The notes beneath the pieces are model-generated. The model was not told the origin of the DNA. It made no database searches and was given only the letters and a program-made list of their open reading frames with translations. The translations under genes and the position numbers were made by a program. Below, piece by piece: positions 13,480 to 23,502 of a stretch of DNA of 64,000 bases (position 1 is its first letter; every line of letters starts with the position of its first letter). Source of the stretch: Hypericum androsaemum. Taxonomy: Eukaryota; Streptophyta; Magnoliopsida; Malpighiales; Hypericaceae. Where the stretch lies: contig OZ023198.1 of the NCBI GenBank assembly GCA_963995505.1, positions 8,518,558-8,582,557 of the forward strand, written 5' to 3'.

Positions 13480-14050
13480 AAGAAGAAAGCTGGTTGTGGC
13501 ACATAAAATTGTCCAAACTTGCTAAGCAAAAATTGGTTGAAGGCTTGCCAAGCTTATCTTTTGATAAGAACAATTTCTTGAGGCATGTGCCAAAAGGAAG
13601 CATATTAAATCATCATTTAAACCAAAGTATTGTTTGTCTATTTCTTGACCTTTGGAGTTGATTCATATAGTTTTATTTGGACTAACTCGTAGACAAAGTC
13701 TTGGAGGAAAATACTATGGCTTCGTGTTTGTTGATGATTACTCCAGGTTTACTTGGGTATTCTTTTTAAGATTAAAAAGCGAAGCAACCAATGTATTTGT
13801 CAATTTTTTGCAAGAAAGTACAAAATGAGAAAAATACCACGATCATAAGTGTAAGGAATGATCATGGAACATAATTTGAGAACTCTTAGGTCAAAAATTT
13901 CTACGATCAACATGGAATTAGCCATAATTTCTCTGCTTCTAGGACACCTCAACAAAATGAGGTTGTTGAAAGAAAAAATAGAATGTTAGAAGAAATGGCT
14001 AGGACTATAATTCGTGAGTATAATATGTCAAATCATTTGTCGGCTTGTAG
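13480..14050 (+). pseudogene. Copia pre-integrase/integrase remnant
   Basis: Two diagnostic stretches remain in shifting frames. One is a GAG-pre-integrase-like ESWLWHIKLSKLAKQ at about 13485, with LVEGLPSLSF following. The other is an integrase-core reading around 13705-13790 (GGKYYGFVFVDDYSRFTW, then VFFLRLKSEA). Frameshifts and stops interrupt both. Sequence beyond 14050 no longer resembles pol, so reverse transcriptase and RNase H are absent here. Confidence 0.6.
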
Positions 14051-14273
14051 TCTCATATACCCTAGAAGAACCCTCTTTTTGAGTGTCCTTATTGGTAGAG
14101 GACTCTCGTGGAACTATGTAACTAGATTTCCCAACCGACGGAGGTCGGTTGAGTAAGCTCGTACAGTCCAGGGTCTGGGTTTTGTGGTAAGAAAAATACC
14201 CTACCCTCAGTTGCTCTGCTCTAGGCTCAGTGGAGGGTGATACCCCTTGAGATGTTTACTGAGGTAGCTTGTC
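14051..14273. other. Unassigned junction segment
   Basis: Short spacer between the decayed Copia pol and the minus-strand Gypsy gag end. It contains a GGAGGTCGGTTGAG-type GC-richer stretch but no recognised feature. Confidence 0.3.
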
Positions 14274-14690
14274 TCAAACTTGATCGATGACCACATTAAA
14301 GTCCTTCCTAGCACGGCTAATGAACTCCTTTAAGCACCTCCAATTCTCCTCAGAGCACCCCCAGTACTCTTCAGAGCGCCTCCAAAATTCCTCATAGCGC
14401 TTACATAACTCCTCATAGCGCATGTGGCTACAGGAGTCCTTATAGTGCCACCGAGTATTGAAGGGGGCATACATCTCCATCGGGACAATGACTGTTTTAA
14501 CAGGCTCTTTGGAGGGAACCGTGATAGTGGTATTCTTTCCGGTACTAGATTGGGTAGTTGAAAAGGCCGACTCCTTGTTGGAAGGAGTTGTATTGGTCGT
14601 ATTCTTCCCAACGAGCTGTTGAGAAGAGGGTGGTGCAATCTCCTTGCTCTTAGTTATCTTGGGTGGAGTAGGGTTAAACTGCCTTCTCAA
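14274..14690 (-). pseudogene. Gypsy gag N-terminal fragment
   Basis: A minus-strand open frame of 138 codons, immediately downstream (in its own direction) of a Gypsy-type PBS and LTR. The N-terminal half is Ser/Thr/Pro/Lys-rich. The C-terminal half has a repetitive YEELCKRYEEFWRR / SEEYWGCSEENWR pattern that could form a coiled coil. Position relative to the PBS identifies it as the start of gag of a Ty3/Gypsy element, probably Tat-like; the peptide itself is not diagnostic. It ends abruptly and the rest of gag-pol is missing. Confidence 0.5.
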
Positions 14691-14703
14691 ACATCCTCAT
14701 AAG

Positions 14704-14721
14704 TCCCACCGAGTGCGCCAA
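14704..14721 (-). other. Gypsy primer-binding site
   Basis: On the minus strand this reads TGGCGCACTCGGTGGGAC, close to the TGGCGCCGTCTGTGGGA type common in plant Tat/Ogre-like Gypsy elements. It lies 6 nt from the LTR edge at 14728. Confidence 0.6.
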
Positions 14722-14727
14722 AAATAA

Positions 14728-16274
14728 TGTTGGGGAAAAAAATATGAGAGAATGTCTAGAACGAACTTATGACGGCTCATAGTGCTCGTCCCAAGATCGA
14801 TCTAACGGTAAGGGTAACAAAGGGTGTCCGAAGCTGGGACTACTACCTACTAACTAAACTAAGATAAAAACCAAAAGCTTTAGAAGTATTGTGTGTTTGA
14901 TTTGTCGATCTCTTTTGCCTTGCCCGACCCTTGCTTATATAGATGAGGTAGGCCGATGCTGCTCCCTTCTCTTAAGCCGTGTCCTAGTCGGACTCAAAGA
15001 CTTCAAGCTCATCTCCTTCCAACATTTATCCTTATTTAACCAGGAACTCCCTCAAGCCTTATCCTTATCGGACCCAGAATTCTCTCCTCAAAGCTCTCCC
15101 ATCTTTGGCTGTCAATTGCTTCTCCGAGTCCATCGCCATACATGACTTTAACGACTCCAATTTTCTGGACTCTCCATGCTTATCCCGTCCTTCATGAAAC
15201 CCATGTCTATCTTCACCTCTCGAGAGTCCAACCATGCTTGGCCTCTTCAAACTTCCTGAGACCTGGGCCCCTTAACGTCCTAGCCTTACTTAGGTCTCCA
15301 TGCCGTAGCCGATGACACTCTTCGTAACTGAATCAGAAAGCACCAACCCCCTTGTCAAGAAGAAAAACTCGCCGACTTTCCCTACCTAGAGGAAAAAAAT
15401 TGCTAGCTTCCCCTACCCGAAGGGAAGCCTTGCCAACTCCTCCTACCTAGAGGAAAAGTTTGCTGACTTCTGCTATTTAGAGAAAAAAATCGCTAGATTT
15501 CTCTATCCGAAAGGAAGCATTGCCAACTCCCCCTTCTTAGAGGAAAACTTACTAATTCCTCCCATCCATAAGGGAAAAGTTATCATCTCTCCCTTCCAAA
15601 AGGAAAAGTTATCGACTACCCTTCCAAGAGAAAAAATTACCAATTACTCCCTTCCCAAAGGAAAAAGTACCAATTACTCCCTTCCCAAAGAAAAAATTAC
15701 CAATTTCTCCTTCTAAGAGTAAAAAGTTATCAGCGACCCCTTCCAAGAGAAAAAATTACCAATTCCCTCTTCTCAGAGGGAAACTTACTAATTCCTCCCT
15801 TTCCAATGGGAAAAGTTATCATCTCCCCCTTCCAAGAGGAAAAGTTACCAACTTCCCCTTCCAAGAGGAAAAATTACCAGTTACTCCCTTCGCAAAGAGA
15901 AAAGTACCAATTACTCCCTTTCCAAAGGAAAAAGTACCAATTCTTCATTCTCCCTTCCCATAGGGAAAATTACCAATTTTTTCTTCCCAGAGGGAAACTT
16001 ACAAATTCCCCCCTTCTCAAAGGAGAAAATAGCCCACTTCCTCTACGTAAAGGGGAAAAACTTGCTCATCATCAAGAGGAAGTACCGCTACTACCTCAGC
16101 CTCCTCGAACTTGCTTCATGTCACTGACTCTAAGTACCCGAAGCCAATCGGAGGTCTCTTGTAAGTCGCTGACTCTACGTACCAAAAGCCAATCGAAGGC
16201 CTCTTGTAGGTTATTGACTCTAAATACTTGGACTCTATTTCGTTTTCACTTTTCATAGGCGCTAACTCCCAACA
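14728..16274 (-). repeat. Gypsy 5' LTR (minus strand)
   Basis: The inner edge is well placed: TGTTGGGG at 14728 next to the PBS, i.e. CCCCAACA in element orientation. The outer edge is taken as TCCCAACA ending at 16274, which would give matched inverted ends, but no second LTR is available to confirm it. The interior is dominated by tandem repeats (next entries). Any ORFs in it are low-complexity shadows. Confidence 0.45.
15340..16080. repeat. Pyrimidine/purine minisatellite within LTR
   Basis: About twenty degenerate units of roughly 35-40 bp. Each combines a block such as CTCCCTTCCCAAAGGAAAA with AGTTACCAATTAC-like spacers. Unit sequence drifts steadily from left (TTGCTAGCTTCCCC type) to right (ACCAATTACTCCC type), as expected for local slippage expansion. 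Confidence 0.75.
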
Positions 16275-16345
16275 CTCGGACCCCGACTCCAAACACTCAA
16301 GGCACTCCAAATACCCAAGGCACTCCACACACCCGAGGCACTCGA
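16110..16345. repeat. Two short minisatellites (~38 bp and ~15 bp units)
   Basis: At 16120-16235 a unit of about 38-40 bp, containing GACTCTAAGTACCCGAAGCC and GGTCTCTTGTA, is repeated three times with changes. At 16280-16345 a short unit around AGGCACTCCAAATACCC / AGGCACTCGACGG recurs. Confidence 0.6.
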
Positions 16346-16379
16346 CGGTATCTCGAACCTAACTCCAAGATATATTTTT

Positions 16380-16497
16380 TTGGTGAGATTCAAATTATTT
16401 TCACAATTTTGGATCTTAGACGGTCATGGGATTCGATCCTCCCACCTCATGCTCAAGGACTGACACCGTATCTATCAGGCCATACATGAGTTGGTAA
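16380..16497 (-). mobile_element. SINE with 15-bp TSD
   Basis: A 118-bp insert flanked by perfect direct repeats CCAAGATATATTTTT at 16365-16379 and 16498-16512. In minus orientation the 5' part carries tRNA-like pol III promoter boxes: TGGCCTGATAGATACGG (A-box-like) and GGATCGAATCCC (B-box-like). The 3' end runs into an A-rich tail. Short length, tRNA-like promoter, A tail and long TSD together define a SINE. The family was not identified. Confidence 0.75.
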
Positions 16498-16884
16498 CCA
16501 AGATATATTTTTATGCTTCAACAATTAAAATTTGCATATTCTGTTTCAACAGTTCTGAAACTACTTATAAAAAAAAAAAAGTTCTGAAACTTAACTTTCC
16601 TTAGAATAAGCCAATGGAAGTACTTCAGTTTTCAGTATTTATTGAAAATGATATTTCCTATGCATGCATACCAGCTGAGGCTCGGGATCAATTGGATCCG
16701 AAGCTTGTCAGAAGTATGCACATCTTAATATGTTCCATACAATTAATTAGATTAATTAGTTAAAACTACTATATTGGTAGCATTTTCAGATTCTTTCTCG
16801 ACTTCGAGTCTTCTGCTCCACTGATTACTCATAATATACTGTCTTCAATGTCTAAACAGATTAATGATTATTATTTATTTGCAG

Positions 16885-17376
16885 GAAGAATTGGATGATC
16901 TTGCTGCCAAATACCCTGGTCGGTTCAATATCTACTATGTCCTAAATCAGGTTGGTAGTTGCTCAGTGAACTGCCACCACTTTTCTGTTGGAGTTTCAAG
17001 TGGAACCAACTTATTCTTATAGAACAATTCCGCCAATTAGGTGCAATTGTATCTAAAGTTGCAACTTGCACGTGGCTTTGTGATTAATACTACTGCTCTA
17101 ATACACTATGCTTTGTCCTCAGCCTCCAGAAGTATGGGATGGAGGTGGCGGGTTCGTGTCGAAGGAAATGATTCAGTCTCATTGCCCTGCACCGGCCGCC
17201 GATATCAAGGTACGCCTCCTTCTAACATGGACACCCCCCTAGTACGGTTCCCGCTCGTTGCTTACAACTCTTCAAGTTTCAGCATAAAGCTGGTGTGGGG
17301 AAATGCCACTGACTATGGCTCATGAATGAACAAGGCCATGGCTGCTCACCTTCCTGAAATGCAGTTCCAATTCTGA
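16885..17376 (+). pseudogene. NADH-cytochrome b5 reductase C-terminal fragment, copy A
   Basis: A gene fragment with introns retained. Exon at 16885-16950 (acceptor TTTGCAG, donor GTTGGT) reads EELDDLAAKYPGRFNIYYVL + NQ. Exon at 17123-17209 (acceptor CTCAG, donor GTACGC) reads PPEVWDGG, then [21 protein letters not shown] last piece at 17326-17376 reads MNKAMAAHL, PEMQFQF, stop. This order matches the C-terminal FAD/NADH-binding lobe of plant NADH-cytochrome b5 reductases, where the usual continuation is a CGPPPMNKAMAAHL motif. The CGPPP part is replaced by a degenerate stretch before 17326, and residues between AAHL and PEMQ are missing. Upstream exons are not seen in the window, so this is a truncated pseudogene. 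Confidence 0.75.
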
Positions 17377-18833
17377 TTTGCCCGCATTCGAAAACTCGCA
17401 GACCCTTTTTTTCCTCGAAAGCACTTCCTATGTGTAGTTCACAAGGCCAATAAATGAAGATTCTATGGAGAGGAGGTTCATATTTGGAATGATACTGTTA
17501 ACATTGTAGCTTAAATGGAGGATCAAGTAGTTACTATATTCGAACTCGAGAATTTTGATTATGCTAGAAAGTCGGTAAGACTTTTTGTGGCAAAAATGAA
17601 TGTTTTTCGGATTGTACTCTGATGGAAAAAGAGAGGATGTTTTCCAGACATTGTAGCTTAAGTAGAGGATCAAAGTAGTGATAATATTCAAACTCGAGAC
17701 ATTATGCTAAAAAGCCGCTATGACTTTTTGTGCGGAAAAATGGAATGTCTTTCGGATAGTATTTTGAAGGAGAAAAAGAGGGCAGTAATCCACAATAATG
17801 GTTTAACACTGGATGGGCCTAAGAAATTGCTTCTTTTCTTGAGCTGGGATGGGCCTACTAAGGTAGAATTCTTGGGTAGCTGGCACAGGATGGAATTGTT
17901 TGGAGTTGGAAATTTCATTAACTAGCCAAAATTTACGCCACCTCCGGAGTTGAACCTTTTGTACAGAGACTTTCCAACCAAAGTACTTTATTTAACTACT
18001 TTTTGAAATTTATAAAAAAAAATGGTGTAGCAGAAATGGGATTTGAACTCGTGACCTCAAAGTTATGAGGAATTATTTCTATAAGAAAAGCCTGTTGCCT
18101 CCTTGAATTAAAAATCTCACAGTACAGTACTTGCTCATCAGAATTCTCGACTAAAAAGCGGCGACGGGTGGAGGAGGGAAGAATCAGGTTTTTAAGCTGG
18201 TATAGTTATTTATAATTCGTTTTTGAATGATTTCAAAATTTTAGAATATTGGGAATTTCTTTTTCTTTTTCTTCTTGATTTTTTAATATAAATATTAATA
18301 TTGTTTCAATTTAAATTATGTAAATGGATGATGTATCATATTCTTGACTTGGATGTCAACTAAATGATCACATCTCACTAAAATGTATTAATTGTTCTAA
18401 ATTTAAAAGTTTGGACTGCAATATGACCTAATATTTGGTATAAAGTGATAATTGTTGTTATGAGAAAATAGGAGGGGCAATTTACCACTTAAAAAAAAGG
18501 AGGGGCAATTTACCCGGTCACGCTTCCGAAACCGGTGATTCCACGGTTCCAAATTTATGTAACTAGAACCAAAACTACCCTATAAGATTTTAAGGCGGTC
18601 CTCGTAACTACAGTTACTTATCGGAGGTTCACTTTTTTTTTATTAAAAAACGGTTCACAATTTAGTTTTAAAGGATTTAAAATCTGACCCGATATTACAG
18701 GTCCGGAATTGCTTATTATAAGTAACCTTTAACAAGTGGATTGGGGACTCTTAGAAAAAAGTAGTGGATTAGGTAACATAAGATGATATTCTGACAAAAT
18801 TGAATCTGACCGCAGGCGTTAGGTAATATATAC
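17377..18833 (+). other. Non-coding part of copy A with a ~147-bp tandem pair
   Basis: No gene is recognised. Two diverged tandem units begin at the shared ACATTGTAGCTTAA string at 17501 and 17648. The same pair is present in copy B at about 57960 and 58108. The 73-codon frame at 17704-17925 lies in the second unit, has no known motif, and differs between A and B (in A it stops earlier). I do not call it a gene. Confidence 0.5.
18023..18070 (-). other. tRNA-fMet-like 3' half, copy A
   Basis: In minus orientation, CCTCATAACTTTGAGG forms an anticodon stem-loop with a CAU anticodon. It is followed by a T-arm-like GGTCACGAGTTCAAATCCC and a TGCTACACCA-like end. The arrangement resembles the 3' half of an organellar-type initiator tRNA. 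A matching 5' half (D-arm) is not seen, so it is not a functional tRNA gene. It could come from organelle DNA or from a tRNA-derived SINE. Confidence 0.4.
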
Positions 18834-19285
18834 GGGTCTGGATTGGGCACGGAATGCTCAGATTCCGAACCGTTCGGAATGAAGACACGCGGGGACTTTT
18901 TTGCAAACGCGCTAAAATTTCGGGACCAAAATGAAAAAAGCCACGCACAAACGCAGGCCGGATACAAATGCCATTATCACGTGACTGCGCATGCCAGTAT
19001 CACATAACTGTGCATGCCACTATCACATAACTGCGCATGCCAGTGTGACCTTTTTGCAAAAATGCTAAAATATGGGGGACCAAAATGAAAAAAACCACGC
19101 GCGCCATTATCATCAACGGGACTTGCCACTGTCACAAAATACACATGCCATTATCACATAACTGCGCTTGCCATTATCACATAACTGCACTTGCCATTAT
19201 CACATAACTACGCTTGCCACTGCGGTCCCCTTTCACTCCAAACCGTACGGAATCGATTCCTTCACTCCGTGCTCAATCCAGACCC
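18834..19285. mobile_element. Mutator-like MITE, present only in copy A
   Basis: A 452-bp insert with 9-bp TSDs AATATATAC at 18825-18833 and 19286-19294. TIRs of about 23 bp begin GGGTCTGGATTG(G/A)GCACGGA. Copy B has the uninterrupted target once, at 59265-59273. The 9-bp TSD and G-starting TIR place it with Mutator-like (MULE) non-autonomous elements. Inside there are subterminal duplicated blocks (GACCAAAATGAAAAAA twice) and two clusters of a ~24-bp unit based on GCCATTATCACATAACTGCG. No coding sequence. Confidence 0.9.
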
Positions 19286-19689
19286 AATATATACCTAACC
19301 CAATCGGTCAATGCATGTGAATCCCTTTGATCGGCTTGTGGTTGTTTGAGAATATTTTTCGACAATCCATTATTTAAATAATTGTTTGGAAAAAATATAA
19401 TTAGGAAAACTGATATTATTTTCTAAATAAAAAATCAGGAAAAAATAACAAATTCATATCACTCTCTCATATTATTTTTCATATTTTTTCTGATTTGTTT
19501 TTTAATTTTTAACCTAGCAATATTTGGGGTGTTTGCAATTGCAAGATTTTAAACTAGCTTAGAATTACTTTGTCAAACATTTTAATTGACACTTATTCAG
19601 TGCAGAGTGATGGCAAGAGGTCTAGACGTTTGGAATCGAATTTGGACAATCCATTTTGATGATTTGATGCGCGTCAGATATCTGATGGT

Positions 19690-20044
19690 AGTAATTTTTA
19701 ATGAGTATTTTGATATTTTACCTCCCTCATTCCACCCTCTCTTCTCTCTCATTTCTCCTCCCTCCCCTCTCAAATCACCCCTCCCCCTTTATTTCTCTCT
19801 CCAACTTTGTCTTTCTCTGAGCGTTTAATTTTTCCTCCTTTTCCTTCTTTCTTCTTCGTCTACGATATATCTTCATCATTTTCTTTTTTTTCCTTCTTGT
19901 CCTCTTCTTCCTCCTTTTTTTCCCTCTTCATTCTTCTACAATTTATCCTCTTCTTCTTCTTTTCTTTCCTTATTCTCCTTTTCCTCCTCTTTTTCTTTTT
20001 TTCCTCTTCCTTCTTCTTCTCCTCTCTCTTTTCTCCTCCTCTCC
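19690..20044 (+). repeat. Polypyrimidine tract, copy A
   Basis: Almost continuous TTC/CCT-rich sequence, giving Phe/Ser/Leu-only frames on plus and Glu/Lys/Arg-only frames on minus. It directly precedes the LTR remnant and is matched in B at about 59697-60098. Simple sequence, not a gene. Confidence 0.8.
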
Positions 20045-20208
20045 TGTGGAGAAATGTCGAGAAAAAATAATGGTGAAAATCTTGGCAGGGCTAGCGCCCG
20101 CTACCCCTCTAATGACCGCTAGGGGATGTTCCAGAATGTTAAACTTTTTAGGGCCTGGCGGCCGCTAGGCCCTCAGCGCTCGCTAAGGCATGCTGATAAC
20201 TATTTCCT
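20045..20208 (+). mobile_element. LTR remnant (deleted TR-GAG element), copy A
   Basis: Matches the first part of the 5' LTR of the small Copia element at 60099-61804 in copy B (TGTGGAGAAAT, then GTGAAAATCTTG, then GCTAAGGCATGCTGATAAC). It then joins directly to sequence that in B lies beyond the element (61931). A has thus lost the equivalent of B 60251-61930, about 1,680 bp, with almost no homology at the junction. Confidence 0.8.
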
Positions 20209-20545
20209 ATGTCATAATGACATGTACTTTTAATACTTAATAATAATACTTATAATTATGGCATTGTGTTGTTATATGAGAATGGCATAACTTGTTATGT
20301 TAGGATAACATACACGATTAATATTTAATAATACTTATATAAAAAATAATATTCTAATTATGGCATACCTTGTTATATCAGAATGACATAACCTGTTAAG
20401 TCAGAATAAAATTTATAATTAATATTTAATAATATTTATAATTAAAAATTAGATAATACTATAATTATGACATAACCTATCATGTCAAAATGGCATGACC
20501 TGTTAATTAAAATGACAACATGTTATGTCAAAATAGTATGCACGG
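20209..20545. repeat. AT-rich repeat with ATGTCA/TGACAT palindromes, copy A
   Basis: Several near-palindromes of the type ATGTCATAATGACAT recur with TAATATTTAATAATA spacers in diverged units of about 100-120 bp. Copy B has the same at about 61855-62300. Non-coding; possibly an old element or satellite fragment. Confidence 0.55.
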
Positions 20546-22241
20546 TGAAAAATAAAAGTGTAGGCTATAAAAAAACTCCTCTCTGACGCGTGTACCCATT
20601 TGGTCAATCCCTCTTCGACGCGTGGTTTCCCCTCTGTGACACGTGTGTGACTTTGTCATTTTGGCCATGCTTTTTGATATATAACAAAAATATCACTTCT
20701 TATCTCTTTGTTTGAAACGGTCCAAAAAAATCTATTCCGAATTGAATTCAGGCTCTTTTTAGACGACATGATAGTGGACCGTAAATCGACAAAGTAAATT
20801 TAAAAAATTGCACTCGTAAGATTGGAGCAAGATTCTCCTCGTCTCGTCAGAGACAATATTTAATTGAGAGACACATGAGTGCTATAGTAAGCCTCACTGA
20901 TAATATAATCTAAAATAAAAAATTGATTCGACTTGCAGGGAGTCTTTGTGATTATTTTTTGTAACATGTGAGCGCTAGTTCTCTCGGTGAGCTCGCCTGC
21001 ATGGATCTTTAAATGTGCAAGAACATAGGTTCTTTCTCGGTCAGATGCAAAAATATATAATTGGAGGAGTACTATATTAGCAAATACCATAAGTCTATGA
21101 TCGAATTTTGTCAAAGTTATATTAGAGTTCTAATTTTTTAAAGTAGTAAAGAGATGAATTTAATACGAGAAGATTATCCATCCTAATATTATTATTAGGA
21201 TGCATTAGAATTGTAACTTAGTTCAAACCCTTATATAAATAATTTGAATCGATTGCTACTTGTACCGAGCCGATGGTATTCTACTGTTTGCAACTTTTTG
21301 CAGTGTTTGTTTAGAGAATAAAACATCAGTAGAAAGATATATATTTGATTAATTAAAACTAATTTTTATTATAGTAAATTTTAGATTAACTTTATCTCCT
21401 CTACTTCAATCATAAATACCCAATTTTTGAAATTGGAATAAAAGATAATAAAAGATAACTAGTAATTAAGGTTACGGTCTCTCCATCTTAGAGACCAAAT
21501 TGTATTTTTTAAATCCAAATAGTTAACCCCCTCATTTCTTAGTTTTTTTTGCAAATACTGCAATCCTATAATTTTTAATTAATTATCTTTCCTCTTATAT
21601 ATTTTCTACTCATATTCAATCATCCCTTCCTTACAAAGACGTTTGCCCAAAAACTAAACCGTAAACGAGACTTTAATAATAATAAGGCTTTAAAAGAGGC
21701 ATATTGATCTATGACTTTTGTTCCCTTGAAAAAAAGATTTTTGAGAAAAGCATATTTATTTCCTCATCCCAATCCCCTTTACTAAATACTGACGGAGCAT
21801 CTTCCACGGTTTTGCCAAAGGTGTAGGACATTGGCTGAGCTATGGTCCTCGTCTTCGTCGCATTAGGCGAGCTCTTGTTGATCTTTCTTTGTGTGAGCTT
21901 ATTGCTATCTCGCGAATCCAAAATCGGGTTGCAAATTAGTTGTATAAACATGAGAAATTAGGTCTTCTATTCATGAATTGATTACATGTTTATCCTTCGA
22001 AACTAGATACTCTCTTGTTTTCGGATTTTTATGTCTAAATTTTTAATATACAAGTAGTATGGTTTCTATAAAAAAATCGTAGACCTTGAGTTAGTTTGGA
22101 AGAGAGGTTTCCAAATTGTCTATGCTAAAGTTGACTCAACCCCCGATATATTTGGAAATTAAATTTTAATTAAATCATAGTCTTCCTTACATTACCTCTT
22201 GTTACAATTTAATTAAAATTAATTGCTTCATTTAAAAGATT
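20546..22241. other. Unique-looking AT-rich intergenic DNA
   Basis: Up to about 21691 this belongs to copy A; the rest lacks a partner in this window. No gene is supported. A minus-strand frame at 21709-21951 contains DWDEEINMLFSKIFF, which has protein-like composition and could be an exon of something. I recognise no family and see no supporting neighbours. Confidence 0.3.
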
Positions 22242-23069
22242 GGGTAAAATAGTGATGGATCTTTTTTGTTTGAAAAAATTGATTAATCCGGATAATCTAA
22301 AATTATTTAGTCCCTGATATTTCCTAAATCAATTGATTAGACTCAAATTTTGACGACTTTTTCAGCGAGACACTATGTAAACTGACAAAAAATATCCTTA
22401 ATTCCACCAAAACTACAAAATTGCCACTTAACAAATAAAAAACCTCCCATCTTCTCTCCAAATTAGCAAAATCAAATATCCCTTTGTCCCATAGACTAAC
22501 AACGAGAGGCCTAAAATTCAAACATAACACTTCAAATCTTGAACGGTTTCACCAGCGATGGAAGAGAGGGAGAGTTTGGTATCGACGTCGCGTGGGGGTA
22601 GAGGATATGCGATAGAGGTGACAACGTTCGATCTGAGTTTCACCAGCGATGCCAACTTCCAGTTCTGGGAGAGGATGTGCGTCATTGTTCAGCTTAGTTA
22701 GGAAACAATTAATTTCCTCTCTCCGACTCTTCTTCTCTTTTATTTTTTTTAATTATTACTTAATAAGTGGGTTGATTTGCTTGGATGCAAGTTTACACTT
22801 TTTTTGTTTCGTCGATTTCACAGTAGAGAAGTGATTCGGGGGATAGTTGTGGAGATGAGAGATTTTTCTTTTGTAAAATGGCAATTTTATAATTTTGGTG
22901 GGTTTAAGAGTATTTTTGTCACTTTAAATAGTGTCTCGCTAGAAAAATCGTGGGAATTTGAATACGAGAACTAATCAATTAATTTAGGAAATATCAGGAA
23001 TTAAATAATTTTATATTGTCCTGGTTAATCAATTTCTTTAAATAATAAGAACTTATCACTATTTTATCC
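22242..23069. mobile_element. Long-TIR Mutator-like element upstream of the GT47 gene
   Basis: 828 bp with 9-bp TSDs TAAAAGATT at 22233-22241 and 23070-23078. The ends are GGGTAAAATAGTGAT and, reversed, GGATAAAATAGTGAT. Inverted similarity continues inward for more than 200 bp on each side, including AGCGAGACACTAT and AAAATTGCCA. The non-repeat centre (about 22480-22720) is short and carries a direct repeat around TTTCACCAGCGATG. No transposase. It ends 875 bp before the start codon of the glycosyltransferase gene and so may sit in its upstream region. Confidence 0.88.
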
Positions 23070-23462
23070 TAAAAGATTTGTTTTATGCTAATGATGCTTA
23101 GGAAGTTAATTAATAATAGTTGACCAAATAAACCAGAAAAGGACAAACAAATAAGAAAAATTACAAGAATTAATAAATACTTAGATCAAATTGATTTACG
23201 TTTAACTAAAAAGTTTCAAATTCAATCTACTAAATATATAATAATTTTCAATATTTATTGAATTTTTTTTAATCACTATTCAAAAGTTTTATCTGACTTA
23301 AATCTAAACAATTCTGGATAATTACAAAAAAGGTTGAGAGTTTACCAGGAGGGAGGTAGGGACGAGCCCGGTTCAACAGGTGCACCCTATTCCCCCGCTT
23401 CTCTTCAATTTACCACCCACGAGTTGCAAGATTCTCTTGGCGCAGCAAACATTCAGACCTTC

Positions 23463-23471
23463 AGAGAGGAG

Positions 23472-23502
<31 letters not shown>
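23463..23502 (+). repeat. (GA)n tract in GT47 gene leader
   Basis: A run of GA dinucleotides about 440 bp upstream of the start codon. GA/CT tracts are common in plant core promoters and 5' leaders. Whether it is transcribed here cannot be told. A possible leader intron could run from about 23590 (CG|GTACGA) to about 23929 (TTGTTAG), which is weakly supported. Confidence 0.6.

Larger units (their letters stand above)
16532..21691 (+). repeat. Segmental duplication copy A
   Basis: Begins at TTGCATATTCTG and is closely similar, in the same order and orientation, to 56994-64000 (copy B). B reaches the window edge still matching A, at about 21691. Between matched stretches substitutions are sparse. 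Large differences are discrete: A has a Mutator-like insert (18834-19285) absent from B; B has an hAT-like insert (62538-63096) absent from A; A has lost 1.68 kb of a retroelement kept in B; and A has a 28-bp local duplication at about 18490. Copy starts are 40,462 bp apart. Confidence 0.92.

Noticed and set aside
15340..16080. CRISPR-like array of regular repeats
   Set aside because: Units and spacers both degenerate, no invariant repeat, and it lies inside a plant LTR; it is a minisatellite.
17704..17925. 73-codon conserved frame in copies A and B
   Set aside because: Both copies are recent duplicates, so conservation is not evidence; the length differs because of a single stop-codon difference and no domain is recognised.
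18023..18070. Functional tRNA gene
   Set aside because: Only the 3' half is present; no acceptor-stem partner or D-arm.
19807..20070. Ser/Phe-rich frame of 87 codons (and antisense Lys/Glu frame near 59917-60099)
   Set aside because: Pure polypyrimidine simple sequence; composition alone explains the open frames.
21709..21951. Minus-strand frame with DWDEEINMLFSKIFF as an exon of a known gene
   Set aside because: Protein-like composition only; I could not tie it to a family or find neighbouring exons.
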